NCBI RefSeq assembly: GCF_000226255.1
Contig: NZ_AGFG01000044.1
Span: 1 to 64,000 of the forward strand
DNA length: 64,000 nt
Reading direction: 5' to 3'
DNA from: Desulfovibrio sp. A2
Lineage (GTDB): Bacteria; Desulfobacterota; Desulfovibrionia; Desulfovibrionales; Desulfovibrionaceae
The notes under the pieces: generated by a model
What the model saw: the letters and a program-made list of their open reading frames with translations, nothing else
Databases searched by the model: none
What the model was told of the DNA's origin: nothing
Position numbers and translations under genes: made by a program
Part shown: positions 1-8,302 of the stretch, piece after piece
How the letters are laid out: each line of letters begins with the position of its first letter
Numbering within the stretch: the first letter of the stretch is position 1

Positions 1-5
1 ACACC

Positions 6-545
6 ATGAAAATCGCAAATTGCAAAACTGGGCACGCCAAATACACCATCAAGAAGGCTGAGCATGATCATATTCCATTAATTAATGAGATAGAATTTGC
101 AGCCGCAACAATTTTTCCTGAAAATTCACTTCCAGAGCATATTTTATCTGAAAAACTACCTCTAGATATACTTCTGGCTGCAAAGGACCAGGATATGCTT
201 TGGGTAGCTGTTGATGCTGAAGATTCACCAGTTGGCTACATCCTCTTGCAAATAGTAAATGGCCTTGCCATTCTTGCACAGATTGACGTTCATCCGAATC
301 ACGGACAGAAAGGTATCGGAACAGCTTTGGTTATTCATGGCATAGAGCAAATTCGGAAACTTGGATTTTCTGAATTGTATTTGACTACATTTTCCACCAT
401 AAAATGGAACGCTCCATTTTATAGTAAAATTGGTTTTGCAATTCTCAAAGAAAATGAAATTCCAGCTCCAATCATCAGCATACTGCATGCCGAACTCGAG
501 CGCGGACTAAATGACCGAGTAGCGATGCGCCTTGAAATTTCATAA
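6..545 (+). CDS. GNAT-family N-acetyltransferase
   Basis: This 179-residue protein has the GNAT fold pattern. The acetyl-CoA binding motif A lies near residues 90-110 (IDVHPNHGQKGIGTAL, with the Q-x-x-G-x-G/A type pyrophosphate loop). It is followed by a helix and then an aromatic-rich stretch ending in FYSKIGF, the usual C-terminal GNAT signature. It should transfer an acetyl group to a small molecule or an N-terminal amine; the substrate is not predictable. The gene is much richer in A and T than everything to its right, and its codon use is unlike its neighbours, so lateral acquisition is likely. The ATG lies six bases from the window edge, so the ribosome site and any upstream partner cannot be seen and an earlier start is possible. 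Confidence 0.8.
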   Translation: MKIANCKTGHAKYTIKKAEHDHIPLINEIEFAAATIFPENSLPEHILSEKLPLDILLAAKDQDMLWVAVDAEDSPVGYILLQIVNGLAILAQIDVHPNHGQKGIGTALVIHGIEQIRKLGFSELYLTTFSTIKWNAPFYSKIGFAILKENEIPAPIISILHAELERGLNDRVAMRLEIS

Positions 546-1046
546 AAATTCAGCAGCTACACCATGACAACTCCGAACAGACTATCGGCAAGCACAAAAA
601 ATACTCCGGATGCATGCGGAAATCTCCAAAGAAGTTCTTGGCATGGACATGGACAAATCTGAGTTTGGTGTAGCACCCAATTGGATCGGACACCTTGGCT
701 AAGCCAAGAGGCAGGGCTAGGTGCGGTTGCGAACCTTACGGCTGGGGTAATGTCCGAAGACTTGCATAACGGCTGAAACTCCCCCCAAAAGCCTTCAGTT
801 GTTTGCAGCTTGTATGCTTCGAGTATGGAGAGAAAAGGTGGTCCAAGGGGTGATAGCTCTTGGTCGCCGAGGCTTTCCAAAAACCGCACGTTGCATCAAC
901 CTGAGGTTGGCTCTATTTGGCCAGCCCCGGCCCGGTTTGCCAGGTCGATCCGGTCACACCGGCAGCTTTCCATCAGGACCACCACGCCCCGCACCGGGGC
1001 GTACGGCAACCGCGCGAACGCACCGCGCGCACACGCAGGACACCGC
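546..1046. other. Non-coding interval with a possible decayed reading frame
   Basis: No convincing gene is seen in this 500-base stretch. Its left half keeps the lower GC of the acetyltransferase and grades into host-like GC at about 890. A 44-codon open frame at 568-702 (+) has protein-like composition and ends with GVAPNWIGHLG. It directly follows a stop codon and has no start codon near its beginning, so at best it is a remnant. An AGGA at 1037-1040 is the ribosome site of the next gene. Confidence 0.4.
568..702 (+). pseudogene. Possible short gene remnant
   Basis: The frame encodes 44 residues of amphipathic, protein-like sequence (QLRTDYRQAQKILRMHAEIS and onward). It is preceded immediately by an in-frame TGA and has only an internal ATG. 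It sits in the lower-GC segment next to the acetyltransferase and may be the tail of a broken acquired gene. I do not recognise a family, and chance remains possible. Confidence 0.2.
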
Positions 1047-2414
1047 ATGCACGTAAAATACCTGATCATCGGCGCGGGCCCCACCGGCCTTGGCGCGGCC
1101 CACCGGCTGACGGAGCTGGGCGAACAGTCCGTGCTGGTGCTGGAACGCAACCCCTACGCGGGCGGGCTGGCCGCCAGCTTCCGCGACGACGCCGGGTTCA
1201 CCTGGGACATCGGCGGGCACGTGGTGTTCTCGCACTACACCTACTTCGACGACCTGGTGGCCAGCCTGCTGGACGGCGAATACCTGGAGCACATGCGCAT
1301 CGCGCGGGTGCGCATCGCCGAACGCTGGGTGCCCTACCCCTTCCAGAACAACATCCGCCACCTGCCCAAGGACATGCAGTGGGAATGCGTGCAGGCCCTG
1401 CTGCCCGGCCGCAGGCCCGAACAGCACCCCGCCAACTTCGCGGAATGGTTCGAATACGTCTTCGGTGCGGGCATCGCCAGATATTTCATGCGGCCCTACA
1501 ACTTCAAGGTGTGGGCCACCCCGGCAGAGCTGATGAGCTACCAGTGGATCGGCGAGCGGGTCAGCGTCATCGACCTGGAAATGGTGCTGCGCAACCTGGT
1601 GCTGCAACTGGACAACGTGAGCTGGGGCCCCAACAACCTGTTCCGCTTTCCGCTGCGCGGCGGCACCGGCGAAATCTTCACCCGGCTGGCCGCCCGCCTG
1701 GGCGACAGGGTGCGCCTGAACACCGCCGTGGCCTCGGTCGATCCGGCGAGCCGCACCGTGCACACCGCCAACGGCGAATCCATCACCTACGAGCATTTAC
1801 TGTCCACCGGCCCGCTGGACCTCCTGGTCCGCGACCAGATCGGCGCGGGCCCCGCCGCCGCCATGGTGGGCGACGACCTGCGCGCCGCCGCCGGGCAGCT
1901 GGCCCGCAACGGGGTGTTCGTGGCCGGGGTGGGCGTGGACGGCATGCGTGATGATGACACCTGCTGGATGTACTTTCCCGAATCCAACGCGCCCTTCTAC
2001 CGCCTGACCAACTTCCACAACTACTCGCCCAACAACGCGGCCCGGCCCGGCCACCAGCGCGCGCTGATGGCCGAAACCTCGTGGTCCGTGCACAAGCCGG
2101 AACAGCTGGACACCCTGATGGACAAGACCGTGGACGGGCTTGTAAACACCTCCATGCTCCATCCGGACGAACGGGAGCGCATCGCCTCGCGGTGGTCCAT
2201 TGCCGTGGACTACGGCTACCCGGTGCCCACCCTGGGCCGCGACGCCGCCCTGCGCACCCTCCAGCCGTGGCTGGAGGCGCACGGCATATACTCGCGCGGG
2301 CGCTTCGGCGGGTGGAAGTACGAGGCCGCCAACATGGACCATTCGGTCATGCAGGGCGTGGAATGGGCCGGGCGCATGGTGCTCGGCGAAGAGGAAACCA
2401 CCTACAAGCTGTGA
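1047..2414 (+). CDS. FAD-dependent amine oxidase/UDP-galactopyranose mutase-like oxidoreductase
   Basis: The 455-residue protein opens with a Rossmann dinucleotide-binding motif (IIGAGPTGLG, residues 5-14). An acidic residue follows at the end of the second strand and then a GGLAAS segment, as in the NAD(P)-binding_8/amine oxidase superfamily that includes protoporphyrinogen oxidase and UDP-galactopyranose mutase. The middle part is rich in aromatic residues (PYNFKVWATP), as in mutase-like members acting on sugar nucleotides. The C-terminus GRFGGWKYEAANMDHSVMQG is the typical second FAD-contact region. The ATG at 1047 has AGGA seven bases upstream; the frame is open further upstream but the Rossmann motif begins right here. 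Acting on a nucleotide-sugar or isoprenoid is a family-level guess. It is followed after 33 bases by the peptidase gene and probably shares its mRNA. Confidence 0.8.
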   Translation: MHVKYLIIGAGPTGLGAAHRLTELGEQSVLVLERNPYAGGLAASFRDDAGFTWDIGGHVVFSHYTYFDDLVASLLDGEYLEHMRIARVRIAERWVPYPFQNNIRHLPKDMQWECVQALLPGRRPEQHPANFAEWFEYVFGAGIARYFMRPYNFKVWATPAELMSYQWIGERVSVIDLEMVLRNLVLQLDNVSWGPNNLFRFPLRGGTGEIFTRLAARLGDRVRLNTAVASVDPASRTVHTANGESITYEHLLSTGPLDLLVRDQIGAGPAAAMVGDDLRAAAGQLARNGVFVAGVGVDGMRDDDTCWMYFPESNAPFYRLTNFHNYSPNNAARPGHQRALMAETSWSVHKPEQLDTLMDKTVDGLVNTSMLHPDERERIASRWSIAVDYGYPVPTLGRDAALRTLQPWLEAHGIYSRGRFGGWKYEAANMDHSVMQGVEWAGRMVLGEEETTYKL

Positions 2415-2447
2415 TGCGGCCGCCCCCAGCGGCCATCCGAGACCACC

Positions 2448-3518
2448 ATGAATGCACAACGCTACGAGGCGCGGCGCGAAACCCTGCGCGCCGCCATGCG
2501 CGCCAAGGGGCTGTCCGCCCTGCTGGTCAGCCACGCGGCCAACCGCTTCTACCTTTCCGGCTTCGAACTGCACGACGTGCAGCTGAACGAGAGCGCCGGG
2601 TACCTCATCGTCACCGCCGACGGCAACGACTGGCTGTGCACCGATCCCCGCTACCTCGACGCGGCCCGCCGCCTGTGGCCCGAGGAACGCGTGTTCATCT
2701 ATTCCGGCGACGCGCCGGGCCAGATCAACGGCCTGCTCAAGGACAAGGTGCGCGGCACCGTGGGCTTCGAGGCGCGCGCCGTGACCCTGGACTTCTTCGA
2801 CAAGGTCTCCCCCGGCCTGACCATGGAGCGGGCCGACGGCATGGTCGAAGAGATGCGGGTGATCAAGGAGCCCGAGGAAATCGAGCTGATGCGCCGCTCG
2901 GCCGCGCTGAACCACCGGCTCATGGAATGGGTGCCCACCATCCTCGTGCCCGGCCGCACCGAGGCGGAAATTGCCTGGGACATCGAAAAGTTCTTCCGCG
3001 AGAACGGGGCCAGCGAGCTGGCCTTCTCCAGCATCGTGGGCGCGGGCACCAACGGCGCGCTGCCCCACTACGCCCCCGGCGACGTGCAACTGACCGAAAA
3101 CTGCCCGGTGCTGGTGGACGTGGGCGCGCGGCTGGGCCTGTACAACTCGGACCAGACCCGCACCTTCTGGGTGGGCGACAAGCCCGCCGACCACTTCACC
3201 CGCGCGCTGGAGCAGACCAAGGCCGCGCAGGCCAAGGCCATCGAGATCATGCGGCCCGGCCTGCCCGTGGCCGACGCCTACCGCGCCGCGCGCGCCTACT
3301 TCGAAGAGCAGGGAGTGGCCGCGCAGTTCACGCATGCCTTGGGCCACGGCATCGGCCTGGAAACCCACGAGCCGCCCAGCCTGAACCCGCGCAACGAAAT
3401 GGTGCTGAAAACCGGCATGATCGTGACCGTGGAACCCGGCCTGTACTACCCCGAATGGGGCGGCATCCGCTGGGAATACATGGTGCTGGTCACCGAGGAC
3501 GGGGTGGATATCCTCTAG
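2448..3518 (+). CDS. M24 family aminopeptidase (Xaa-Pro peptidase type)
   Basis: This 356-residue protein has the two-part architecture of prolidase-type peptidases: a creatinase-like N-terminal domain (about 1-125) and a pita-bread catalytic domain. The dinuclear metal ligands are visible in order: Asp in VDVGARLG, Asp in NSDQTRT, His in ALGHGIG, Glu in VEPGLY and Glu in IRWEYMV. The last is usually RIED/RVED, so the Trp beside the ligand is slightly unusual. It is expected to release N-terminal residues before proline, or related dipeptides, in the cytoplasm. It lies 33 bases after the oxidoreductase and just before a strong terminator. Confidence 0.92.
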   Translation: MNAQRYEARRETLRAAMRAKGLSALLVSHAANRFYLSGFELHDVQLNESAGYLIVTADGNDWLCTDPRYLDAARRLWPEERVFIYSGDAPGQINGLLKDKVRGTVGFEARAVTLDFFDKVSPGLTMERADGMVEEMRVIKEPEEIELMRRSAALNHRLMEWVPTILVPGRTEAEIAWDIEKFFRENGASELAFSSIVGAGTNGALPHYAPGDVQLTENCPVLVDVGARLGLYNSDQTRTFWVGDKPADHFTRALEQTKAAQAKAIEIMRPGLPVADAYRAARAYFEEQGVAAQFTHALGHGIGLETHEPPSLNPRNEMVLKTGMIVTVEPGLYYPEWGGIRWEYMVLVTEDGVDIL

Positions 3519-3549
3519 CCCCGCCCGCCGACGGAATCCGCAACGCACG

Positions 3550-3581
3550 CGCCCGGCCCTCGCGAGGGGGCCGGGCGTTTT
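3550..3581 (+). terminator. Rho-independent terminator
   Basis: A perfect 10-bp GC stem (CGCCCGGCCC with GGGCCGGGCG) and an 8-base loop are followed by TTTT. It ends the oxidoreductase-peptidase transcript. Confidence 0.9.
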
Positions 3582-3823
3582 GCGTGACCAGCGGCAAGGA
3601 AACCAGGGTCGCATGCCGCCGGGAGCACCGCTGGACAATCTCGGGACAAACTCGGGACGATCTTTCGGCGGGCGGCCGGAGGGGCCGGGCGGTGAACGGG
3701 CGGCGAAATGCCAGGCTCCCCCGCAGGGGCCTGCCTTGACAAGCACGGCGCGGCGGGGCACCTCCCCCGTACCGCCGTGCGCGTCCCGCACGGCCCTGCC
3801 AACCGCCGCCCGCAGGAGACCCC

Positions 3824-4273
3824 GTGGCCCGCAAACGCCCCCGCAAGCCCTCCCCGCCGCTGCCGCCGCCGCGCGCGTCGTCGCGGCTGTACGCGCGCAT
3901 CGCGCCCCGGCACATCGCCATGTTCCGCTTCCTGCTGGAGGCCCAGGACAACCTGGGCTACATGACCGTGCTCGATCGCGGGATAGGGGGTGGCGGGGGA
4001 GACACGGACGGCGGCCCGAACGGCCCGGAAGGTCTGTCCGCCGCCGCCCATGACGGGACCACGGAACGGAGCGCCGCAGGAACGGGAGCCGACGCGCCGG
4101 GCAATGGCACCGCCAGCGGTTCTTCCGGCACGGGGGCCGACGCGGTGCTCAAGATCGTGTTCTCGCCCCACCAGGAACGGGAGATGCGCGCCTTTCTCGA
4201 TGGCATGCGCGCCACCATTCCCTTCCAACTCTTCGAATCGCCGCTGCGCGTGCAGGGCACACAGATGGAATAA
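3824..4273 (+). CDS. DUF4911 family protein
   Basis: The 149-residue protein starts with GTG at 3824, preceded by AGGAG at 3814-3818. The N-terminus is basic and proline-rich. It is followed by a conserved block (ARIAPRHIAMFRFLLEAQDN) and a C-terminal block (LKIVFSPHQEREMRAFL) ending in IPFQLF. I recognise these as the two halves of the DUF4911 family seen in Desulfovibrionales. They are separated by about 50 residues of Gly/Ala/Thr-rich low-complexity linker, which looks like an expansion. Function unknown; the fold may resemble small regulatory ferredoxin-like domains, but that is speculation. It stands alone between two terminators. Confidence 0.7.
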   Translation: MARKRPRKPSPPLPPPRASSRLYARIAPRHIAMFRFLLEAQDNLGYMTVLDRGIGGGGGDTDGGPNGPEGLSAAAHDGTTERSAAGTGADAPGNGTASGSSGTGADAVLKIVFSPHQEREMRAFLDGMRATIPFQLFESPLRVQGTQME

Positions 4274-4335
4274 GACCAGCCGGGCAGGACCGGCAGACCG
4301 GACTGGCCGAGCCGCTTGCCCAGGCATCGGACGAC

Positions 4336-4376
4336 AAACGAGCGGGGCGCACCAGCATGGTGCGCCCCGCTCGTTT
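4336..4376. terminator. Bidirectional terminator
   Basis: A perfect 19-bp stem beginning AAACGAGCGGGGCGC, with a 3-base loop, is flanked by A-run and T-run on the two sides. It can stop transcription from both the DUF4911 gene and the converging photolyase gene. Confidence 0.9.
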
Positions 4377-4409
4377 CTGCCTGCCATGACGGCCGTTGCC
4401 GCGTTCCCT

Positions 4410-5912
4410 TCAGAACAGCGTGCCCTGTTCCCCCTCGCCGCCGCGCAGGGCCTGCATGCGCCGGATGTACGCGTTCACGTCGAACTTGGTGCGCGCGCCG
4501 TTGTAGGTCATGGAGCGGATGGTGCCCTGCACGGGCCGCGCGCCCCACGGCCGGTCATGCACGCCTCCCATGGACCAGGCGATGCCGGTGTAGCCGTTGC
4601 TGTCGCGCCCATCCAGAAAGTAGCGGTCGTTCAGGGCCACGGCCACGCGCACGGCGTCTTCCGGCGTGGGCGACCACAGCAGTATCTGCTTGGCCCAGTA
4701 CATGCGCAGGTAACCGTGCATGCGCCCCGTGACCACCATTTCCGTCTGCGCCGCGTTCCACAGCGGGTCGGCCGTGCGGGCGGCGGCAAGCTGCCCCTCG
4801 TCGTACAGGGCCGGGCGCGCATCGTGGCGGTGCTTGTCCAGCGTGGCCCGCGCCCAGTCGGGGAAGCAGGTGATGGCGTCGTAGTCCTGCGCGTGCAGGC
4901 AGAAGTTGTCGGCCAGTTCGCGCCGCACGATCAGTTCTTCCAGGAACGAGTCGCGGCACTCGCCGGGCGCGTCCCCACGGGCCTGCGCCGCCAGGGCCGC
5001 TCGCTGGGCGGACAGCATGCCGAAGTGCAGGTACGGCGAAAGGCCGGACACCCCGCCCGCGTTGGGGTCGTTGCGCAAATGGTAGCGGTGCAGACGGGTG
5101 CGGACGAAATCGCCCAGCGCGGCATGCGCCGCGTCCTCGCCGGGCTCCACGGCGGGGATGCCCGGCAGCGGCCCCACCTCGCCCACGGCGCGGTCCACGG
5201 CAAGGCCGTCGCGCAGGGCCGCCCAGTCCACCTCCGGCACGGGCAGCGTCCAGCGCACGGGCGGCGCGGGGGGCAAGACAGGAAGGGGAACAAGGAATTC
5301 CGCCAGCAATCGGTGAATTTTCGGGCGCAGGGTGCGGGCCGCGTATTCCCGCTTGGGCGAGGCCACGCGGCAGGGCACCACATTGCGGCCGTCCACCTCG
5401 TGCAGGGGGCAGAACCCCGCCAGCCCGCGCGCGGCGGAGGCCAGCCACGCCCGCTTCACCCGCAGCACGTCGAAATCGGTGACCACCAGCGACGCGCCCA
5501 CCGCGCGGGCGTAGCGCACCGCCTCTTCCGGCGGGTTGCCGCGCAGCACCACCAGGGGAATGCCCGCCGCCGCAAGATGACGCTCGGTTTCGGCCATGCC
5601 GCGCAGCAGAAAGCCGAACTGGCGGATGGTGGCCCCCAGAAAGGTGTCGGCCAGACACCACACCACGGCCAGCGGCGCGCCCAGCCGGGCGGCCTCGGCA
5701 TGGGCGTGCAGCAGCGCCCAGTTGTCGCGGGCGCGATGCTCGCGGTGCATCCAGTACAGCACCGGGCCACGACCTGGGCGCGCGTCTGGATGAACGTCTG
5801 AACGCACGTCTGGGGCGACGGGGACGGCGGGGTCGCCGTGCATGCCCACCACGCGGCGGGGGTCCACCAACGGCAAAAGGCTCGACTGCGGATATGCGTC
5901 CTGCGGCGCCAT
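4410..5912 (-). CDS. phrB: Class II CPD photolyase
   Basis: The 500-residue flavoprotein repairs cyclobutane pyrimidine dimers using blue light and FADH. Class II hallmarks are clear: YWMHREHRARDNWAL near the N-terminus; ADNFCLH; MHGYLRMYWAKQILLW; and NDRYFLDGRDSNGYTGIAWS with GGVHDRPW near the C-terminus, which forms the FAD/DNA-binding core. The ATG at 5912 has a GGGGAGG ribosome site. The first 40 residues are an extra, Asp/Pro-rich extension before the usual start of homology. It is expressed towards the bidirectional terminator and follows the response regulator gene at a distance of 68 bases. A photolyase in a presumed anaerobe fits exposure of cells at surfaces. Confidence 0.93.
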   Translation of the reverse strand: MAPQDAYPQSSLLPLVDPRRVVGMHGDPAVPVAPDVRSDVHPDARPGRGPVLYWMHREHRARDNWALLHAHAEAARLGAPLAVVWCLADTFLGATIRQFGFLLRGMAETERHLAAAGIPLVVLRGNPPEEAVRYARAVGASLVVTDFDVLRVKRAWLASAARGLAGFCPLHEVDGRNVVPCRVASPKREYAARTLRPKIHRLLAEFLVPLPVLPPAPPVRWTLPVPEVDWAALRDGLAVDRAVGEVGPLPGIPAVEPGEDAAHAALGDFVRTRLHRYHLRNDPNAGGVSGLSPYLHFGMLSAQRAALAAQARGDAPGECRDSFLEELIVRRELADNFCLHAQDYDAITCFPDWARATLDKHRHDARPALYDEGQLAAARTADPLWNAAQTEMVVTGRMHGYLRMYWAKQILLWSPTPEDAVRVAVALNDRYFLDGRDSNGYTGIAWSMGGVHDRPWGARPVQGTIRSMTYNGARTKFDVNAYIRRMQALRGGEGEQGTLF

Positions 5913-5980
5913 GACATCCTCCCCTTGCTGGAGGGCTGCCGCCCGGCGCTCCCTGTTCCGGAGCGTGCCGCGCGAACGGT

Positions 5981-6790
5981 TCAGCGCGTTTCCAGCGTCT
6001 CCATGCACGACCTGAGGTCGCAGATCATGTCCAGCACGTCCATGTTGTGGTTGACGCGCCAGTAGAACTCCTCGACCTCGAAGGGCTTGGTCAGGAAATC
6101 GTTGGCCCCGTTCTTCAGGAACTGGGCGGTGAGCGGGCCGGACCCCACCGAGGACACCCCGATGATGGCCACGCGGTCCATCTTGTGGCGGCCGCGCAGC
6201 TCGCGCACCAGTTCGATGCCGTCCATGTTGGGCATCTGGTAGTCGGTGATCACCAGGCGGGTGTGGGGGTGTTCCTCGAACACGGCCAGCGCCTCCACCC
6301 CGTCCGCGGCGTCCAGCACGCGAAAGCGCTGCACTTCCAGCAACTTCTTGATCTGGGCGCGCTGGGTGCGCGAATCGTCCACCACCAGCGCGGTGATGAA
6401 CTGGTTCTTGAACACCCGTTCCAGGCTGGCCACCATGGGGTCCATGTCCTGGATCGAGCCCTTGAAGAAATAATCCACCACGCGCCGCTCGATGAACCGG
6501 CGGCGGATTTCGTCGTTGAAGGTGGCGGTAAGCACGATGGACGGCACCTTCCAGGCAAGGCACAGGTCCACGGCCTCGCCGTCGGGCGCGTCCGGCAGGT
6601 TCAGGTCGATGACGGCGATGAAGATCTGCTGGCCGTGGTCGCGCAGCAGGGCTTCAGCCTCTTGCATGGAATGGGCGATGAGCGTGTCGAACTGGGTCAG
6701 CGCCTGGATCTGCTTGCGAATGATCTTGGACTGCACGTTGCTGTCCTCGATGATCAGCACCGTGCGTGGAACCTCGGCGGTCATGTTCAT
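5981..6790 (-). CDS. Response regulator with two receiver domains and no output domain
   Basis: The 269-residue protein contains two CheY-like receiver domains in tandem. The first (about 9-130) has the acidic pocket VLIIEDSN and phospho-acceptor Asp in AVIDLNLP. The second (about 134-255) has ALVVDDSRTQR, phospho-acceptor Asp in VITDYQMPNMDG and the conserved Lys in FLTKPFEVEEF. Only about 15 residues follow the second domain, so there is no DNA-binding, GGDEF or HD output module. It probably acts by phospho-dependent protein contact or as a phosphate sink in a phosphorelay. The start at 6790 has GGGGAGG upstream. No cognate kinase is nearby. Confidence 0.88.
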   Translation of the reverse strand: MNMTAEVPRTVLIIEDSNVQSKIIRKQIQALTQFDTLIAHSMQEAEALLRDHGQQIFIAVIDLNLPDAPDGEAVDLCLAWKVPSIVLTATFNDEIRRRFIERRVVDYFFKGSIQDMDPMVASLERVFKNQFITALVVDDSRTQRAQIKKLLEVQRFRVLDAADGVEALAVFEEHPHTRLVITDYQMPNMDGIELVRELRGRHKMDRVAIIGVSSVGSGPLTAQFLKNGANDFLTKPFEVEEFYWRVNHNMDVLDMICDLRSCMETLETR

Positions 6791-7165
6791 GCGGCCTCCC
6801 CGGCGCGGTGAACGTCTGTATGTAATGGCCGGATGCTACACGCTCGGCAGGGGGCGCGCAATGCCGCCCGGGCCGCGCCCAGCAAAAAGCTCGCAAAAAA
6901 GTTGTTATGTTACAAAGCATTGCCGGTAGCACCCCTAAGGATCTTCCCTTCCGGGCACGGCGGGGCGCACCTTAAACGCCGAGCGCCGGCGCTCTGCGGG
7001 CACGGCGGGCGGGGAGCATGGACGAGGCACGCGGAAGGGGAAAAACACCGCTCTGAACATTGGGCCACGGGCGGCGGCCGTAGCGGCCATGACCGCGGGG
7101 GAACGCCCGCGCGTGCCAGCCCGGAGGGGCCGGAGGCAACGCAGGAAACGACGGCCCGCAGGCGG
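6791..7165. other. Intergenic region upstream of the response regulator
   Basis: This 375-base stretch has no gene. An AT-richer segment at about 6890-6925 is the most likely promoter position for the minus-strand response regulator. A perfect 14-base palindrome (GAGCGCCGGCGCTC) lies at 6981-6994. No T-run terminator for holB is evident. Confidence 0.4.
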
Positions 7166-8131
7166 CTACCGCACGCCCAGGAACAACCGCGTGGCCAGCC
7201 AGTCCATGACCAGCGCGGGGTTCACCGGGCTGGGGCTGAGGGACAGCGCCTCCTGCGCGGCGGCCAGGGCCTCGTCGCAGCGGCGCAGCCGGGCCAAGTC
7301 CATGCGCTCGGCCAGCAGGCGGCCCAGGGGGTCGGCGGCGCGCCCGGCCAGCACGTCGGCCAGGGTACGCTGGCAGTGCAGCACCACGGCGGCGGCAAGG
7401 GGGGCGTCCAGGTCGCCCTTGCGGGACGTGCGCTCCATCCAGCCGCCGCCGGTCTGGATGAACTCCACCAGCGCATCCAGCCAGCCGCGCACCGCCGGGG
7501 ACGGCGGGTCGGCGTCGGTGGGCCAGGCCAGGGTGAGCACAAAGCTGCGCGACACCAGCGTGGGCAGCAGCCGTTCGCGCTGGGGGGCCAGCAGCACGAA
7601 GCAGGTGGTGGGGCGGGGTTCCTCCAGCGATTTCAGCAGGCCGTTGGCCGCCTCCACGCGGGTGTGGGCGTCCACCAGCACCACCACGCGCCTGCGGGCC
7701 TCGCGCGGGGGTTCGCCCAGCAGGCCGCGCAGCGCGCGCACGTTGTCTATGGAAAAGGAACCTTCCTCGGCGCTGGGCTTGTTGCCGTCCAGCACGATGA
7801 GGTCGCGGTGGCCGCCCCCGGCCATGCGCAGGCACGCCGGGCAGGCCAGGCAGGGGCGCGCGCCGTCCGTGCCATCGCCTTCTGGGGCCTCGCAGTTCAG
7901 CAGCGCGGCCCAGTACAGGGCCAGGGCCATGCGCTCCGGCGCGGCGCCGCCCTCGGCCAGCACCACCTGCGGCGGCGCGGCGGCCAGCGCGTGCAGATGG
8001 CCCACGGTGCGCTGGTGCCGGGGGGCCAGCAGCGGGGCCACGGCCTCGCGCGGGTCTTGCGGCGCGGGCGGGGCATCCGTTGCGGCGGCGGCGCGGCCGC
8101 GTTTGGGAGCTGTGGTGGTGTCGTTGGCCAT
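7166..8131 (-). CDS. holB: DNA polymerase III delta-prime subunit-like protein
   Basis: The 321-residue protein matches the clamp-loader delta-prime layout: an N-terminal AAA-like domain with a degenerate nucleotide site, followed by a zinc-type Cys cluster (NCEAP, then PCLACPACLRM). Next come GGHRDLIVLDG and the sensor region RRVVVLVDAHTRVEAANGLL with KSLEEPRPTTCFVLL. It should be a fixed stator of the clamp loader that helps open the sliding clamp. The Cys pattern and LKSLEEP motif are the strongest evidence. The first 40 residues are low-complexity Ala/Pro-rich. The ribosome site is weak (GGAACC), so a slightly different start cannot be excluded. Confidence 0.85.
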   Translation of the reverse strand: MANDTTTAPKRGRAAAATDAPPAPQDPREAVAPLLAPRHQRTVGHLHALAAAPPQVVLAEGGAAPERMALALYWAALLNCEAPEGDGTDGARPCLACPACLRMAGGGHRDLIVLDGNKPSAEEGSFSIDNVRALRGLLGEPPREARRRVVVLVDAHTRVEAANGLLKSLEEPRPTTCFVLLAPQRERLLPTLVSRSFVLTLAWPTDADPPSPAVRGWLDALVEFIQTGGGWMERTSRKGDLDAPLAAAVVLHCQRTLADVLAGRAADPLGRLLAERMDLARLRRCDEALAAAQEALSLSPSPVNPALVMDWLATRLFLGVR

Positions 8132-8250
8132 GGTGGTTCCGATACTGGGGTGATGCGGGTCCCGGACTGCCGGGCCATGCTACCCGAAGGCGCGGGGGGC
8201 CGTCCATGCCCGTTGTCGCCCCGGCTCCGTACGGTTGCGCATCCGTCATG

Positions 8251-8277
8251 AAAAAGGGGCGGCCCGTGCCGCCCCTT
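8251..8277 (-). terminator. Terminator of purA
   Basis: Read on the minus strand, a 10-bp stem (AAGGGGCGGC with GCCGCCCCTT) with a 4-base loop is followed by a T-run (the A-run at 8251-8255 on the plus strand). It lies 26 bases after the purA stop. Confidence 0.9.
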
Positions 8278-8302
8278 CCGAGTGGACATTCAGAACCGGG
8301 AG

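Noticed and set aside
557..889. Minus-strand 110-residue open frame
   Set aside because: No ribosome site, no recognisable domain, and composition follows the mixed-GC spacer; probably chance.
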